DNA from: Dillenia suffruticosa
Lineage: Eukaryota > Streptophyta > Magnoliopsida > Dilleniales > Dilleniaceae
Direction of reading: 5' to 3'
Assembly: GCA_033439265.1 (NCBI GenBank)
Contig: JAVTVX010000020.1
Coordinates: forward strand, 18,866,001-18,930,000
Length of the DNA: 64,000 nt
The position numbers and the translations under genes were made by a program. The notes beneath the pieces are model-generated. The model saw only the letters and a program-made list of their open reading frames with translations. It was not told the DNA's origin and searched no databases. Positions 44,581 through 56,078 of this stretch are shown in pieces. How positions within the stretch are numbered: position 1 is the first letter of the stretch; each line of letters begins with the position of its first letter.

Positions 44581-45744
44581 CAGGCGTAGAGTATTTTTTA
44601 GATATTTACGATTAAAATAAAAAAATATCTATGGACACAAAAAATCGACAGCACTGATTGTTGTTGCATGTTATCACCGACGCACAGTGTTATCCTATCT
44701 TGTTGTTTCAAACCATTCGTAAAGATGTACCTGACAATTATAGCTATATATCGCCTGTGTTTCAGTGTTTCTTTTTATCTTACTTAATAATAAATAAATC
44801 GACGAATAAATCGATCGTGTCAGATATAAAAATATATAAATGGTGTTTCTGTTCTGACGTGTGGTCATAAACATGTACGTGTTATCATTTCTATGCTAAA
44901 CACGCAATCAGCACTATGCATTCGAGACATCAATGTTCATTCTGTGCTCATAGCTACAAAAAAATTTGAAAAAAAAAATTAATTGCAATAACCATTATCT
45001 TTCAACAAATTGCTTTTCTCCTAGAAGTAAACGTCTTTCTTTACACGTTTTGAAGTGATACGAGATTTATTGAATTGTCATGATGTTGATGTATCGCAAA
45101 AAAAAAAAAAAAAACACACGTTACTCGGGATTTAGTCTGATTGCTGTTTATTTATCAAGATACACTTATTGTCTTTTTTTTTTTAAACGTTCATCAGCTC
45201 CTCCCTTCTTGCTGTCTTCTTTTTTTGACAGATGCTTTTTCCTTCCTGCTGGCCCTTGCAACCCCCTTTGTTTATTTTTCCCTGTTTCATTTGGAATATC
45301 TATGATGATTTATCTGATAATAGCCAGCTAATTTCTTTCCTTTGATTTTTTCTCCTTTTATCTTATTTTCTTCTGTTTATGTGTTTTGCAGTGTCTGTGC
45401 TTTCTATTTCCTGTTATCTTTTTTCCTTGTTGTATACGGTTCAATATCCACCCTCCCGATTCTTCTTAGGCTTGTTTTCTGCAACAGGTAACTTTACTCC
45501 TACAGATTTTACAATCCGATTGCATGCTTTGAAATTTTTGTGCTCAACATATCAATAGTGATATGCACCTCTACAAACACCGTATGTTGTCTGACATTTC
45601 TCTTCGCCGTTTTTCCTTTTTCCTATTGTTCTAATTATATTCTTTGTTTTATACTTTATGGCTCTTCTAACTTTAACTCTGCACTTTGTTATTTTCCTCT
45701 TTCATTTTGATACTTTGCTGTTTTTTTCCTGATCCGATAGAAAC
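44581..45744 (+). other. 5' flank of the Helitron Rep/helicase gene
   Basis: Non-coding, with a long A-run near 45099-45114 and T/C-rich leader-like sequence at 45170-45740. Several blocks resemble the flank of the RPA1-like gene (37.7-38.9 kb), which suggests a shared promoter or leader module. Confidence 0.5.
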
Positions 45745-48700
45745 ATGGATAGAATTGATAAAAATGCAGAACGACGTAAGCGATATGCACAAATGGCGCA
45801 ACATAAAAAAGATGAACTTTTGCGTTGTCGTCGAGAGGCCTATGCTGCAAGATGAAATAGAAATAATAATAATGAAATTCACGTTCAGACAAATACAGAC
45901 GATTTTCTTAATACTGAGGATACAGGTTACACTGTTGATGGTGTGCACGGTGACAACTCTATTGAACCAGTTAGTCATGCCACCTCCATTAATCAAAATG
46001 ACCAGACTTCTTTTGCTCCAGCGCCTTGCTTGGATCCAACAGTTCCATCGTCTTCTACCCCAACGGGCAAGTCTTTCAAATATCTTCGGCTTTCTGTTTT
46101 GTACTTTGTCCTCTTAATTTTAAACCTTTCAAATACTATCTCATAAATTTAACCGTTTTATTCTCGCTTATATTTGCTTTTCTTCTTCGTACTTAGTGCT
46201 CACAAAATTGTGCATGTACTTATAAAATTGTGCTGGCTGTTTTTCAAAATAGAAAAAACCAATGTTTACGCATCTAACTGATTTCGTCCTCCCTCATTTT
46301 TTCAGTTTTCGGAAAAAGCTTTTTGTGCCTTCTGATGGTTATCGATATCAAACATATACTGTCTAACATTCATGCCTCTACGGTTTGAATCCTATATAGA
46401 CTGCTTCCATTATTGTTCGTCCATGCAAATTTTCTCCTTAATTTACTCCCTCTTTGATTTAAGCCTAAAATAGTCCTTGAATTTAAAACGAATTGTAGCT
46501 CGTCGCGTGAAGAAGACAACCTACTCTCTATTGGACAATATTCCGTAGCAAACCTTTATACTTCCTGATGCTCCGGAGTATGAATTTTGTGCCGCTAAAC
46601 GATTTTATTTGGAACCTCCTTCATTTTGCTGTCGTACAGGAGAAATATCTATAGTGGCGCCAACAATGCCTTATTCTCTTAAGCACCTGCTTGTTGGGCG
46701 TAATGAACAATGTGAACACTTTCGTAAAAATATCCATACGTATAATAATAATCTGGCTTTTACATCATATGTCGCAAAGTATGATAAGGAGCTTACAAAA
46801 AACAGGCATGGAGTTTATACTTTCCGCGTACAGGGACATGTTTATCATCTGCTAGACAGTTTGGTACCATCAGGGGACAAAGCATGTGGAATTCAACTCT
46901 ATTTTTATGATACAGATGAAGCTGTAAGGAGGAGAACTAAAAACTCTGACAAATTGAGAACAAACATTTTGCAGTTCCTTCTCAACGTTCTTTCCCACAA
47001 TCCTTATACAAGAATTTTCAGGGACTTGAGATATCTTCATGATCTGCAGCATTATAAAATTATCCTAAACTGTTATCCAACATTGGATCAACGTGTGCAT
47101 AATCATCCCACTGCTTCCGAGGTTGCTGCCATTTGGACCGAAATAGAAGAACCTCTTAATTTACTCCCTCACATCCAGGTTTACAGTCATTCCAACTCGA
47201 GCTATCGAGTCCAACCATATTACGCATGCTATGATCCTTTGCAGTATCCTCTTTTGTTTCCTAGAGGGGAATCTGGATGGCATCATGGCATTAAGAGGTT
47301 ATATAAAAAAGGAAGATGCACGGATCTCCCTGATTGTAACATTGATCCTTTCTCAATCGAACATCCAACCGATTTAATAAACTTAGAAGAAACAGGTGGG
47401 TGCTTTAATCTTTGTCTTACTATTCCCATTCTTCTAGCAGGGACATTTTCCCCTTATTTGCTTTTTTTTTTAAGTTGCTCAGAAAAACAAATATGGAGAG
47501 CATGCTGTTTCAGCAAGAGAATACTACTGCTACAGACTCCAGATAAGAAATAACGACCACTCTATGCTATTACATACTCTTAGACTGTTGCAACAGTTTG
47601 TGGTAGGTACCTACATTAAAATAGAAACATCCAGACTTGAATTTTATAGAAACAAACAAAAAGAAATCAGAATAGAGATTCTACAAGGAGTCTTAGACAG
47701 TATATCACTTGGTTAGACACAAGGTCGTCAAGTTGGTCGCAGGATAATACTGCCTGCTTCTTTTATTGGTGGCCTACGGGATATGAGACGACGATATTTA
47801 GATGCTATGGCTTTGGTTCAAAAATATGGAAAACCTGACATTTTCTTGACAATGACTTGTAATCCTATGTGAAAGGAAATTTAGGATAATTTGGAATATC
47901 AAGAAAAGCCACAGGATAGGTCAGATCTGTTGGTTCGTATTTTTAGAGCCAGATTTGAGATATTGAAAAATGAACTTCTAAAAAAACAAGTCTTTGGAGA
48001 AGTTGCAGCATGTGTTTATATTATCGAGTTTCAAAAGCGTGGATTCCCTCACGCTCACTTGTTGCTGATATTGATGCCGCAGTCTAAGTTACTTAATCCA
48101 GAATCATATGATAAAATTGTGTGTGCTGAAATACCTCAAGAAAATGGTTACTTGTATTCCCTTGTTGTTAAGCACATGATTCATGGTCCATGTGGCAATA
48201 TGGATTAACATTGTCCCTGCATGAAAAGTGGTATATGCAAAAATCATTATCCTAAGAATTTCTCTGATTACACGGTTCATGGAGAAGATACATATCTGTA
48301 TTACAGAAGGAGAAATAATGGGAAAATGATTAGAGTACGAGGTTATGATTTAGACAATCGATGGGTCGTGCCTTATAATCCATATCTACTTGCCTTGCTC
48401 AATTGTCATATAGATGTTGAGATATGTTTTACTATGAAACTTGTAAAGTATCTCTACAAATATGTTTTTAAAGGCCATGACCTCGTGAGTTTTCAATTGT
48501 TAATGAAGAATTTCTTGATGATGTTGATGAGATAAAACAATTTCAGCAAGCAAGGTGGATTTCTCCTCCTGAGGCTTTATGGCGAATTTATGAATTCCGA
48601 CTGAATGAAATGACCCCAGCAGTTTATACTCTCCAAGTTCATCTCCCGGATCACCAACTTGTCTCATTCAACAATGGATCTGATTTGACCTATCTGCTAA

Positions 48701-50900
48701 GAAATGTCGACTTCTCCACAACCATGCTAACTGAATTTTTCAGAATGAATACAAATAATGAAAAAGCACAACAATTGAAATGCCTGTATAAAGAATTCCC
48801 TGAACATTTTGTTTGGAATCCTAGGATAAAGGCATGGTCAGAAAGAAAACGACAGATGGTCATATGAAGATTGGTTACTGTGAGTCCAAAGGAAGGTGAA
48901 CGATATTATCTAAGACTTTTACTTACTCATATTCGTGCACCTACATCTTTTGATGATCTATTGACTATTCAAAGAGAAAAAACTCATTCTTATAGAGAAG
49001 CAGCACTAAGGCTAGGACTATTAAGATATGATCAATATATTGAAGAAACTCTCTCTGAGGCTGTCCTCTTTTAGATGCCATCATCTTTTAGGTTGCTGTT
49101 TGCTACAATTTTATGTTATTATTCACCTGCAGACCCACCATCTCTATGGGAGAAATTTAAAAGTGATCTTTTTGCTAATTATAACCATGCTGTGAAACTG
49201 GGATAGCTTAATTGTTACGAAGTAAATCGCAAGGTCCTATTTGACTTGAATAGACTACTCTATTCAATGGGGAAAAGTTTAGCTGATTATCAAATACAAA
49301 ACGATCCCAATGAATCTCATTATCAACAGCAACTGACAACAGAAGCTGAGACTGAAGCAAGCATCCAAATTGATCCCGATGATCTACTTCTTCCTTCAAG
49401 GCTAAATTCTGACCAAAAATATGCATTTGATCTGATTTTGGATGCTGTTTTTGCTAACAAAAGTCAATCATTTTTTATAGATGGCCCCGGAGGAACTGGA
49501 AAGACTTTTCTCTATCGATCACTGCTTGCTACCTTGAGATCTAAAGGTTATGTCGCTATTGCTGTTGCAACATCAGGTGTGGCAGCATCTATACTTCCAG
49601 GAGGTCGAACTGCACATTCTAGATTCAAGATATCTTTGGATTTCTCAAAAGTCAAAACCTGTCAGTTAAGTAAACAAAGTTGCATTGCTAGACTAATTAT
49701 TGAATCAAGACTGATCTTGTGGGATGAAGCATCAATGGCAAAAAGACAATCCATTGAAGCATTTAATGATTTGCTTAAAGATCTAATGGATTGCGAAATC
49801 CCCTTTGGAGGAAAAGTTGTTGTATTTGGTGGAGATTTTAGGCAAACATTGCTAGTCATAGAACAAGCTTCTAGACAGGTTCTGATTGACTCAAACCTTT
49901 TAAATTCACCTTTATGGAAAGATATGTATAAATTAGCATTGAAACAAAATATGAGAGCTCTTTCAGATCCACAATTCTGTGATTTCTTACTGAGGATCGG
50001 TGAAGGGAAAGAACCAACTGACGTAAACGGAGAGGTCACACTTCCTTCTAATATTGTAATACCATATACTGATAGAAATGAGTTTTTAGACAGGTAATCC
50101 GTTCTTATCTACGCTGACAACCAATGACATAATATTATATTAATAATGATGTTTTCTATTTTCAACCTATCTGTTTTCGATTGCAACAGATTGATACAAT
50201 ATGTTTTCCATGACATGGCACTCTATTCAGATGATCCTTATGAGATGATAAATAGATGCATTCTTGCTCCCAAGAATACTTCTGTTCATGAACTTAATGA
50301 ACTTATAATCGAAAGATTTCCTGGAGATCTGCACACCTACATAGCATCAGATAGAACTGTTGACGAACGCCATCAGGGAGATTATGAAGACTTTTTAAAC
50401 AGCCAAAATCCAAGAGGTCTACAGCCTTATAGATTATCACTTAAAAAAACTGTCCTGTTATGCTGCTCAGAAATTTGAATCCAACAGAAGGCCTCTGCAA
50501 TGGAACCAGACTGATATGCAAGGAATTAGGACGCTATTCTATTTCTGTTGAGATTGCTTGTGGCCAGTACACAAGAAAAACAGTTTTTATCCCTAAAATC
50601 CCACTGCAGACCTCTGACAATGAAAGAAATGGAATTCCTTTCATAAGGACATAATTCCCTATTCGATTATGCTTTGCCATGACAATCAACAAATCTAAAG
50701 GACAAAAATTGGAATACGTTGGAATATATATACGAAAACCTGTTTTCTCTCATGGTCAGCTCTATGTTGCATTATCTAGAGCTAGATCAGTTGATGCGAT
50801 TAAGGTACTGATAGTTCCTGAAACATTTGCTGGTGTAAAATTCGATGGGAAAACAAGAAATGTTGTGTTTACTGAAATATTTGCTCTTGCTAATTTATAG
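45745..50900 (+). pseudogene. Helitron Rep/helicase (RepHel) transposase gene, disabled
   Basis: The Helitron transposase nicks DNA with an HUH Rep domain and unwinds it with a Pif1-type helicase for rolling-circle transposition. Exon 1 (45745-46066) starts MDRIDKNAERRKRYAQMAQH. Exon 2 (46499-47395) has YEFCAAKRFYLEPPSFCC and the Helitron N-terminal domain. Exon 3 (47475-50093) has Rep motifs FLTMTCNP and EFQKRGFPHAHLLLIL (the HUH-type HAH), and YLYKYVFKG with the Rep Tyr residues. The helicase follows with Walker A GPGGTGKTF, LILWDEASM and VVFGGDFRQ. Exon 4 (50190-50900) ends MTINKSKGQ ... YVALSRARS ... EIFALANL-stop. In-frame stops at 45853, 46546, 47714, 47870, 47882 and 48206, plus later shifts (near 48500 and 50450) and a Gln-to-stop near 50651, make it non-functional. 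Confidence 0.93.
46067..46498 (+). other. GC-AG intron of the RepHel gene
   Basis: The donor is ACGG|GCAAGT and the acceptor TTGTAG|CTCGT. Joining G to CT restores the frame (TPTARRVKKTTYSLLDNIP), whereas the overlapping GT does not. GCAAGT is the usual form of the rare GC donor class. Confidence 0.65.
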
Positions 50901-51007
50901 ATTTCATGATTCAGGTATATATAATTTTTTTTTTGCTCTTATTTGGTTGTTTTTCCTCAATATTATATCCTAACATTTTCTATTGTTGTTCTTTCATTTT
51001 TTTCAAT

Positions 51008-51645
51008 ATACACAGTTTTTCTATCATGAAAGATATCACTCCTAATACGCAAAACTGGGCTTGGAAAACAACGGTCCACGAAAAACAACATGTTGCAACA
51101 TCAATAAACACCATAACGAAGAATGAAAGGTGCATTTTGATGAATTCAGAGGTATGGATGTTAATTTTAGACTATTTTTAAAAACAAGACCTTATTGTAT
51201 CTTTTTCTAACTTTTTATTTTTTTCATAGGCGTGCATTTTCCTGATTTAATGTTTTTGCGATCAAGAACCTATTATGTATTTTTACAAGTTAAGATTTTT
51301 CCCATAGAGTGTTTACACTTTTGTTATCATCGGATAATATTTACTTGGATAAAATATCATAATATATTACCTATGTTTTTTTTTCACTTTGAAGATGGGA
51401 ACTCATCCAGGACAAACCTCTGTTTTTTCCAAACAAACCAACCATTACTTCTTCTTTCTATGATATGATAACTTCATTGTTCTACTTTGCTTATTTCAGA
51501 AACAACACTTTCTTCGTCCACAACCAACACTTAGCCATTTCATCAGTTTAATGACATGCAGAAGGGTGGCCTAAATAGGAGGGAACCTTCCCAACCCACA
51601 CAACTTAATGTTCCCAGAAAATAATAACTTAACTCAGCCCCTACT
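51008..51645 (+). pseudogene. Second RPA1-like copy, internally deleted
   Basis: Just after the helicase stop, ATG 51026 opens MKDITPNTQNWAWKTTVHEK, nearly the same as exon 1 of the RPA1-like gene at 39429 and with the same donor context (TCAGAG|GTATGGAT). By about 51455 the sequence already matches the RPA1 3' end (TGATAACTTCA, GCTTATTTCAG|AAACAACA, TCTTCGTCCA). All middle exons, including the zinc finger, are gone. It ends with decayed text homologous to 42040-42230. Confidence 0.8.
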
Positions 51646-52313
51646 ATTTGAAGAAGACACAGAGGAAGCATCACCGTTATATATTCCATCGGATCGATTA
51701 TTTCTAAGTTTTACCTACTAATACTCTATAATCACTGATTAGTTCCTATTTGTTATTGTTTTTTGTTAAAACATTTTGGAGCAAAATTATTAATGTGGCA
51801 GGAGTCACTTTCACCGTCCGGATACATAAAACGGATGTTCCAATAGGGGCATGTAAAACTTTTTCAGAGACAGGTCAAATCCAACAAAAAAAAATCTGAA
51901 AAAATGTCTTCACGGGTTACTACAAAACAAAATAAAAGGCAGACAGCTCACGGGTTACTGCAGAACATAATATATTCTTTGCTTTACAGCTTCTTTTTAT
52001 TCGTCCTAATCCTTTCTACTGCCTAGGCTTGATAATTTATTGCACCGTTTCTTCTTCAGGACCGATCAAGAAAAATATCACCACTAAAACAACTAACGGT
52101 GTGTTATAACTCCTTCAATTAAAAAAAAACCAATGGTTTTGCTTTCAAATCCGCAGAATGCTTATTTACAATCGTGCTGCTTTTTCCTACGCTGTAGGAA
52201 AGACCAGGTATCCACTTTTTGTCTGGCATGTTTTGTATGATTCATTTAGCTTTTATCCGCTTATGTAAACCAGAAGATAACATCTCTTGAATCTTTTTAA
52301 CTAAAAAACGCAG
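51646..52313. other. Spacer before the B3-like gene
   Basis: No clear gene. A short frame ending GCTGTAGGAAAGACCAG|GTATCC near 52190 could be an upstream exon of the B3-like gene, but its phase does not match the next exon. Confidence 0.45.
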
Positions 52314-53187
52314 GTTTTACCTGTACAATTTCGGATGCTATTGGAGCAGCACAGCCAAAATAGAATAACATTCAGGCATGGAATGCGTAATTGGCTCTTT
52401 CGTCTCGTAAACAACCTCTATGAAGATGCCCCAAGGGAATACCTTGATAGTAATCTTATTAAAGAACACCACGCCTTATTTCTTAGACACGCTGGAAATC
52501 TTGTCTTTGATGTCATCCATTTCTGTGAATTCGAAAAACAAGTTTACCTAAGCTGGACAACTCCGTTACCCACTTTTCTGGAAGAGCAAGGTTCAGATAT
52601 TTAAAACTTTCCTTTATTAATCATGATACCGTATGTATATGTATGGAAATATATATATATATGTATATCTTCATATTAATCATTTTATTGAATACTAATC
52701 TGCAGGACAACAGGATCGTTCCCTATTGAAAGAAGTCGTTTCTACATCACTGAAAGCTGATTGTGTTCAGGATATTTCCGATTCTGTGTGCTTTTATCAA
52801 GCATTTTTTGCGGCCGATCCATATAAATTAGTAATACATATCTCCTTTTATAATTCATCACCTACCCCTCTTCATATTGACATTTTCCTTCTTTCCCTCT
52901 TCAATGATCAGGAAATACCTCCATTCATCAACTATTTTATTAATGGTGAAAAAACTCCGTCCCTGATTTTGAAGACTGGAACACAATCTCTTGAAGTTGG
53001 AATCCAAGGAACACATATTAAGAAGAACTGGAGCACTTTTGTTCTGAGACATAACCTCAATCATAACGATATCCTTGTTTTCATTCCAGAATCGGAAACA
53101 GTATTTTGTGTTATCATTTTTGATCCCTACGGAGTAGAGAAAATTTTCCCTTGGTATCATACATACTCTGTGTATTCACGAATATAA
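52314..53187 (+). CDS. Two-B3-domain (REM-like) protein, three visible exons
   Basis: Three exons join in phase: 52314-52590, 52706-52830 and 52912-53187 (TAA). Exon 1 follows AACGCAG and reads VLPVQFRMLLEQHS, ITFRHGMRNWLFRLVNNLY and HALFLRHAGNLVFDVIHF, the strand pattern of a plant B3 DNA-binding domain (W.. ... l.F...gn..F.v..f). Exon 3 reads IPPFINYFINGE, LILKTGTQSLEVGIQG, NWSTFVLRHNLNHNDIL and VFIPESETVFCVIIFDPYG, a second B3-like domain. Tandem B3 domains are typical of REM proteins. The start codon and first exon are not found. The visible frame has no stops, unlike the RepHel gene beside it. The B3 call rests on pattern only. Confidence 0.6.
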
Positions 53188-53640
53188 ACTAATGGCAGAT
53201 TTTACGTTTCGTATTATTCATTTGTTTTTTTTTTCCAGGACACACCGATATCTATTCCAGTTCCCAAGCCTCGCCAAAATGCAGAACTATTCTGTTGTTC
53301 TACGTGGAAACAATCCGCTTATACTTTTACTAAAGATAATAAAGATTACAGATGGATGATCACGCTTACAAATGAGAGAAATATTTGAAATAAACATTTA
53401 CATGAAAACAGCGCAATAAAAAAAAAAACTATTTGAGATGCTTAATACAAAACAAACAGAGAAAAGCAAAAACACATTTGGTCAAACGCATTAAAACAAC
53501 TCAACAAATTAATTTACTTTCTCTCGTTCTCTCTCGCACTGTTTATTCTTCGCATTCATTATATCTCATCAATTCCATATTCTTTGTCGTTAGTAAAATG
53601 ATTATTAAACTATTTTGTACTTACGCACCATGATCTCATT
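53188..53640. other. Region after the B3-like gene
   Basis: No gene. It has CAGAAC words at 53282-53288 and T/C-rich stretches. Confidence 0.45.
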
Positions 53641-54170
53641 CAGCAAAACACAGAACGACCTCGCGGTTCTACAACCCACAGAAACACGACTACTACTCTC
53701 ACAACGACAGAAAAAAATTTAAAAAAGCAAATACATAAAGGTATAACATCATGCCTTTACTTTTCTTTTTTTTTACCCCGTAAACTTTATATGTTTCGTG
53801 TTTAATACGCATATTGACATTTCATTTTTAAAAAAATAGATCTAAGCAGTCTAAATCTAAATATAGTTAAGTATGACCTACGTTCTTTTCCATTTTCAAT
53901 ATGTTATAAGAATATTTTAATACTTATGTTATTCCGCTATGGCATCGTTCCACCAGGGCGCCGAGCTCTGGCCAATTTATTAGAACAAGGCCGCATTGTC
54001 GTTCCCGTAGGCACAGAACCACGCTGTCATTCTCCATCCCGCAAAACCATTCTGTGGATCTGCCCATCTAAGGACTGCATTCCACCCCAGAGAACGCTGA
54101 ACCACTTTATTGTTCCGTGAGCCACAGAACGACATCATTCTTCGCGCACAACGACAAAAAAGAATTTTAC
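53641..54170. repeat. Palindromic array, cluster 5
   Basis: The same GTTC ... CAGAAC vocabulary, more decayed (CACAGAACGACCTCGCGGTTCTAC at 53650-53673, CGTTCCCGTAGGCACAGAAC at 54000-54019, TGTTCCGTGAGCCACAGAAC at 54113-54132). The 5'-GTTCC ... ACAGAAC-3' palindromes are longer-armed in places. Confidence 0.7.
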
Positions 54171-55583
54171 AAAGATAAAAAAACAAGCTTGACAATAACA
54201 TTATTCAGGTCTATTTTAAACTCTTGCACACAGACTAGGTTTTCTCATGCTGTGATTCAAAAACTTTCCCATTAAATACTATCCAGTGCAATATTAAATA
54301 CATTCTATTAAACGTTTACTAGAAGCAATAATGAGATCCTAGATATCAAAATAAAAATATTCAATTATACCGTAGTTCGATTTATTTCCAATATCGTTAC
54401 ATTATTTCGACTGTCAGATCCTTCAACGAATTTTTTTTTTTGTTTTTTGCAGAACAACTCCACGAAGCAAAAAAAAAAAAATAAACCTTTCCACTTTATT
54501 TTACACAAACTAAAACAATGTAAAATTTTTTTTATCATTTACATGGATTTTTCCTATGAACCCTACAAAGAGCAACCGCCCAAAAAAAATAAATATATGT
54601 ATATATCATACCTCATAAACCAGCACACAGCCCTCCTTTTGCTTTCACTAGAATGGAGTCAAATTCGAATTCTACTACACGCAGAACCACCCTATAAATC
54701 TATGACCCCTGGAACCATAATATTGTTCTGCTCATCCGAAAACTCCCTGCTTCTAAGCGTACGACAACAAAAAAATATTTAAAAAAAAAGGCTTTCCACC
54801 AATAATATTAATTGGGTTCTTTTTCCCCTTTAGCACACAACCAGCTTTTGTAACACTTTAATTTAGAAATTCTATCATTGAATACCAATCAAACAACTAC
54901 TTAATCCATTCCATTAAGCATTTAATCAACGGACCAACTGGCGCACAGTAAACTACTCTGCAAACACAAATCTAGAGAACCCTTACCAAACCAAAATTTC
55001 AGAAACCTCAACCAGAAAAAAGAACAACCAGGATCGCACAAAAAAAACAACACCGCAGAATAAAATCATACAGAGTATAACTGACATAGGACTACCTTAC
55101 ACAAATACCAAAAGGATAAAAAATGGCGGATCACAAAAAACGAATGCTCTATGCTCGTCGCTTCCAATATTCATCAGCCGATTTCTTTCTTTTTTTTTAA
55201 TTCTTTAATTTCTTCTGTGATGTCTAATTTAATATTTATTATTTTATTTATTTATTTATTCAATTATTTTAATCAATTTATTATTATATTATTATTTTCT
55301 ATTTAAAATTCTTAATTTCAAATGTTATTAATATTAAAAAAATTTATTTAATGATATCATTCAAATATATCGAAAACGAAAGATTAATATCAAGTGACGC
55401 ATGAAGAGAAAAAAAAAAAAAACACAACCAACACACACTGTGGTGTGGTAGTTCTTAGTTCTTCATTATGTTTTAATATTACAACAATGCTCTCACAGAA
55501 CTACCAATTTTGAATAATATCATCGCAGCCATTATGGTTTACTTTAAATGTTAGAAACTACTTGGCTAGCATAGCTGTGACAT
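54171..55583. other. Non-coding spacer with a minor palindrome cluster
   Basis: AT-rich DNA. A small cluster lies at 54660-54765 (CGCAGAACCACC, TTGTTCTGCTC). A hairpin-like CACACACTGTGGTGTG lies at 55431-55446 but no CTRR end follows it. No gene was recognised. Confidence 0.5.
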
Positions 55584-55589
55584 TTTATT
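55584..55589 (-). terminator. Possible poly(A) signal of the minus-strand gene
   Basis: AATAAA on the minus strand, about 490 bp beyond the stop codon at 56079. Plausible but not tested. Confidence 0.35.
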
Positions 55590-56078
55590 CCAATCCCTCA
55601 GTGTTTTGCACGACTACATACTTTGGCAACAGTAATAGGCATGTTATGGTAGAAACAGAAGATACTAAAGTGGAGAATTAACATTGCATTTCCCGCAGAA
55701 CAAAAAGTAAATAACATCTGAAAGGGTGAAAAGTAGCTCCTCCATCAAAAAGACCTAGCTTACACCTAATTTGGTCATAAACAGCATAAAATGACCAGCA
55801 TCCTGGACAACACATTGAAGAGAAAAAGAAGATAAAAGATCTTGAATGCCACATAATTTCATACCCAAAAAGTTTTTGCTTTTGCCCCCGTCACTTGTTG
55901 CCTGATTGCGCAACCCCTTTATACCTCAAAGCAAAAAAAAGCAAACCAAAGAAAAAAAAACTCATAAAGAGAAGGTAAACAATAGACGAAAACCTGATCA
56001 TTGTTTCCCAAAACTTTACCCGATTGTCAAGCAATATGAAAGAGTGCAAGCCAAATTTATAAACCACTTGAACAGTGT

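Noticed and set aside
55431-55446. Hairpin CACACACTGTGGTGTG as a Helitron 3' end
   Set aside because: No CTRR follows within the expected distance and the minus-strand gene's tail lies nearby, so I do not use it as a terminus.
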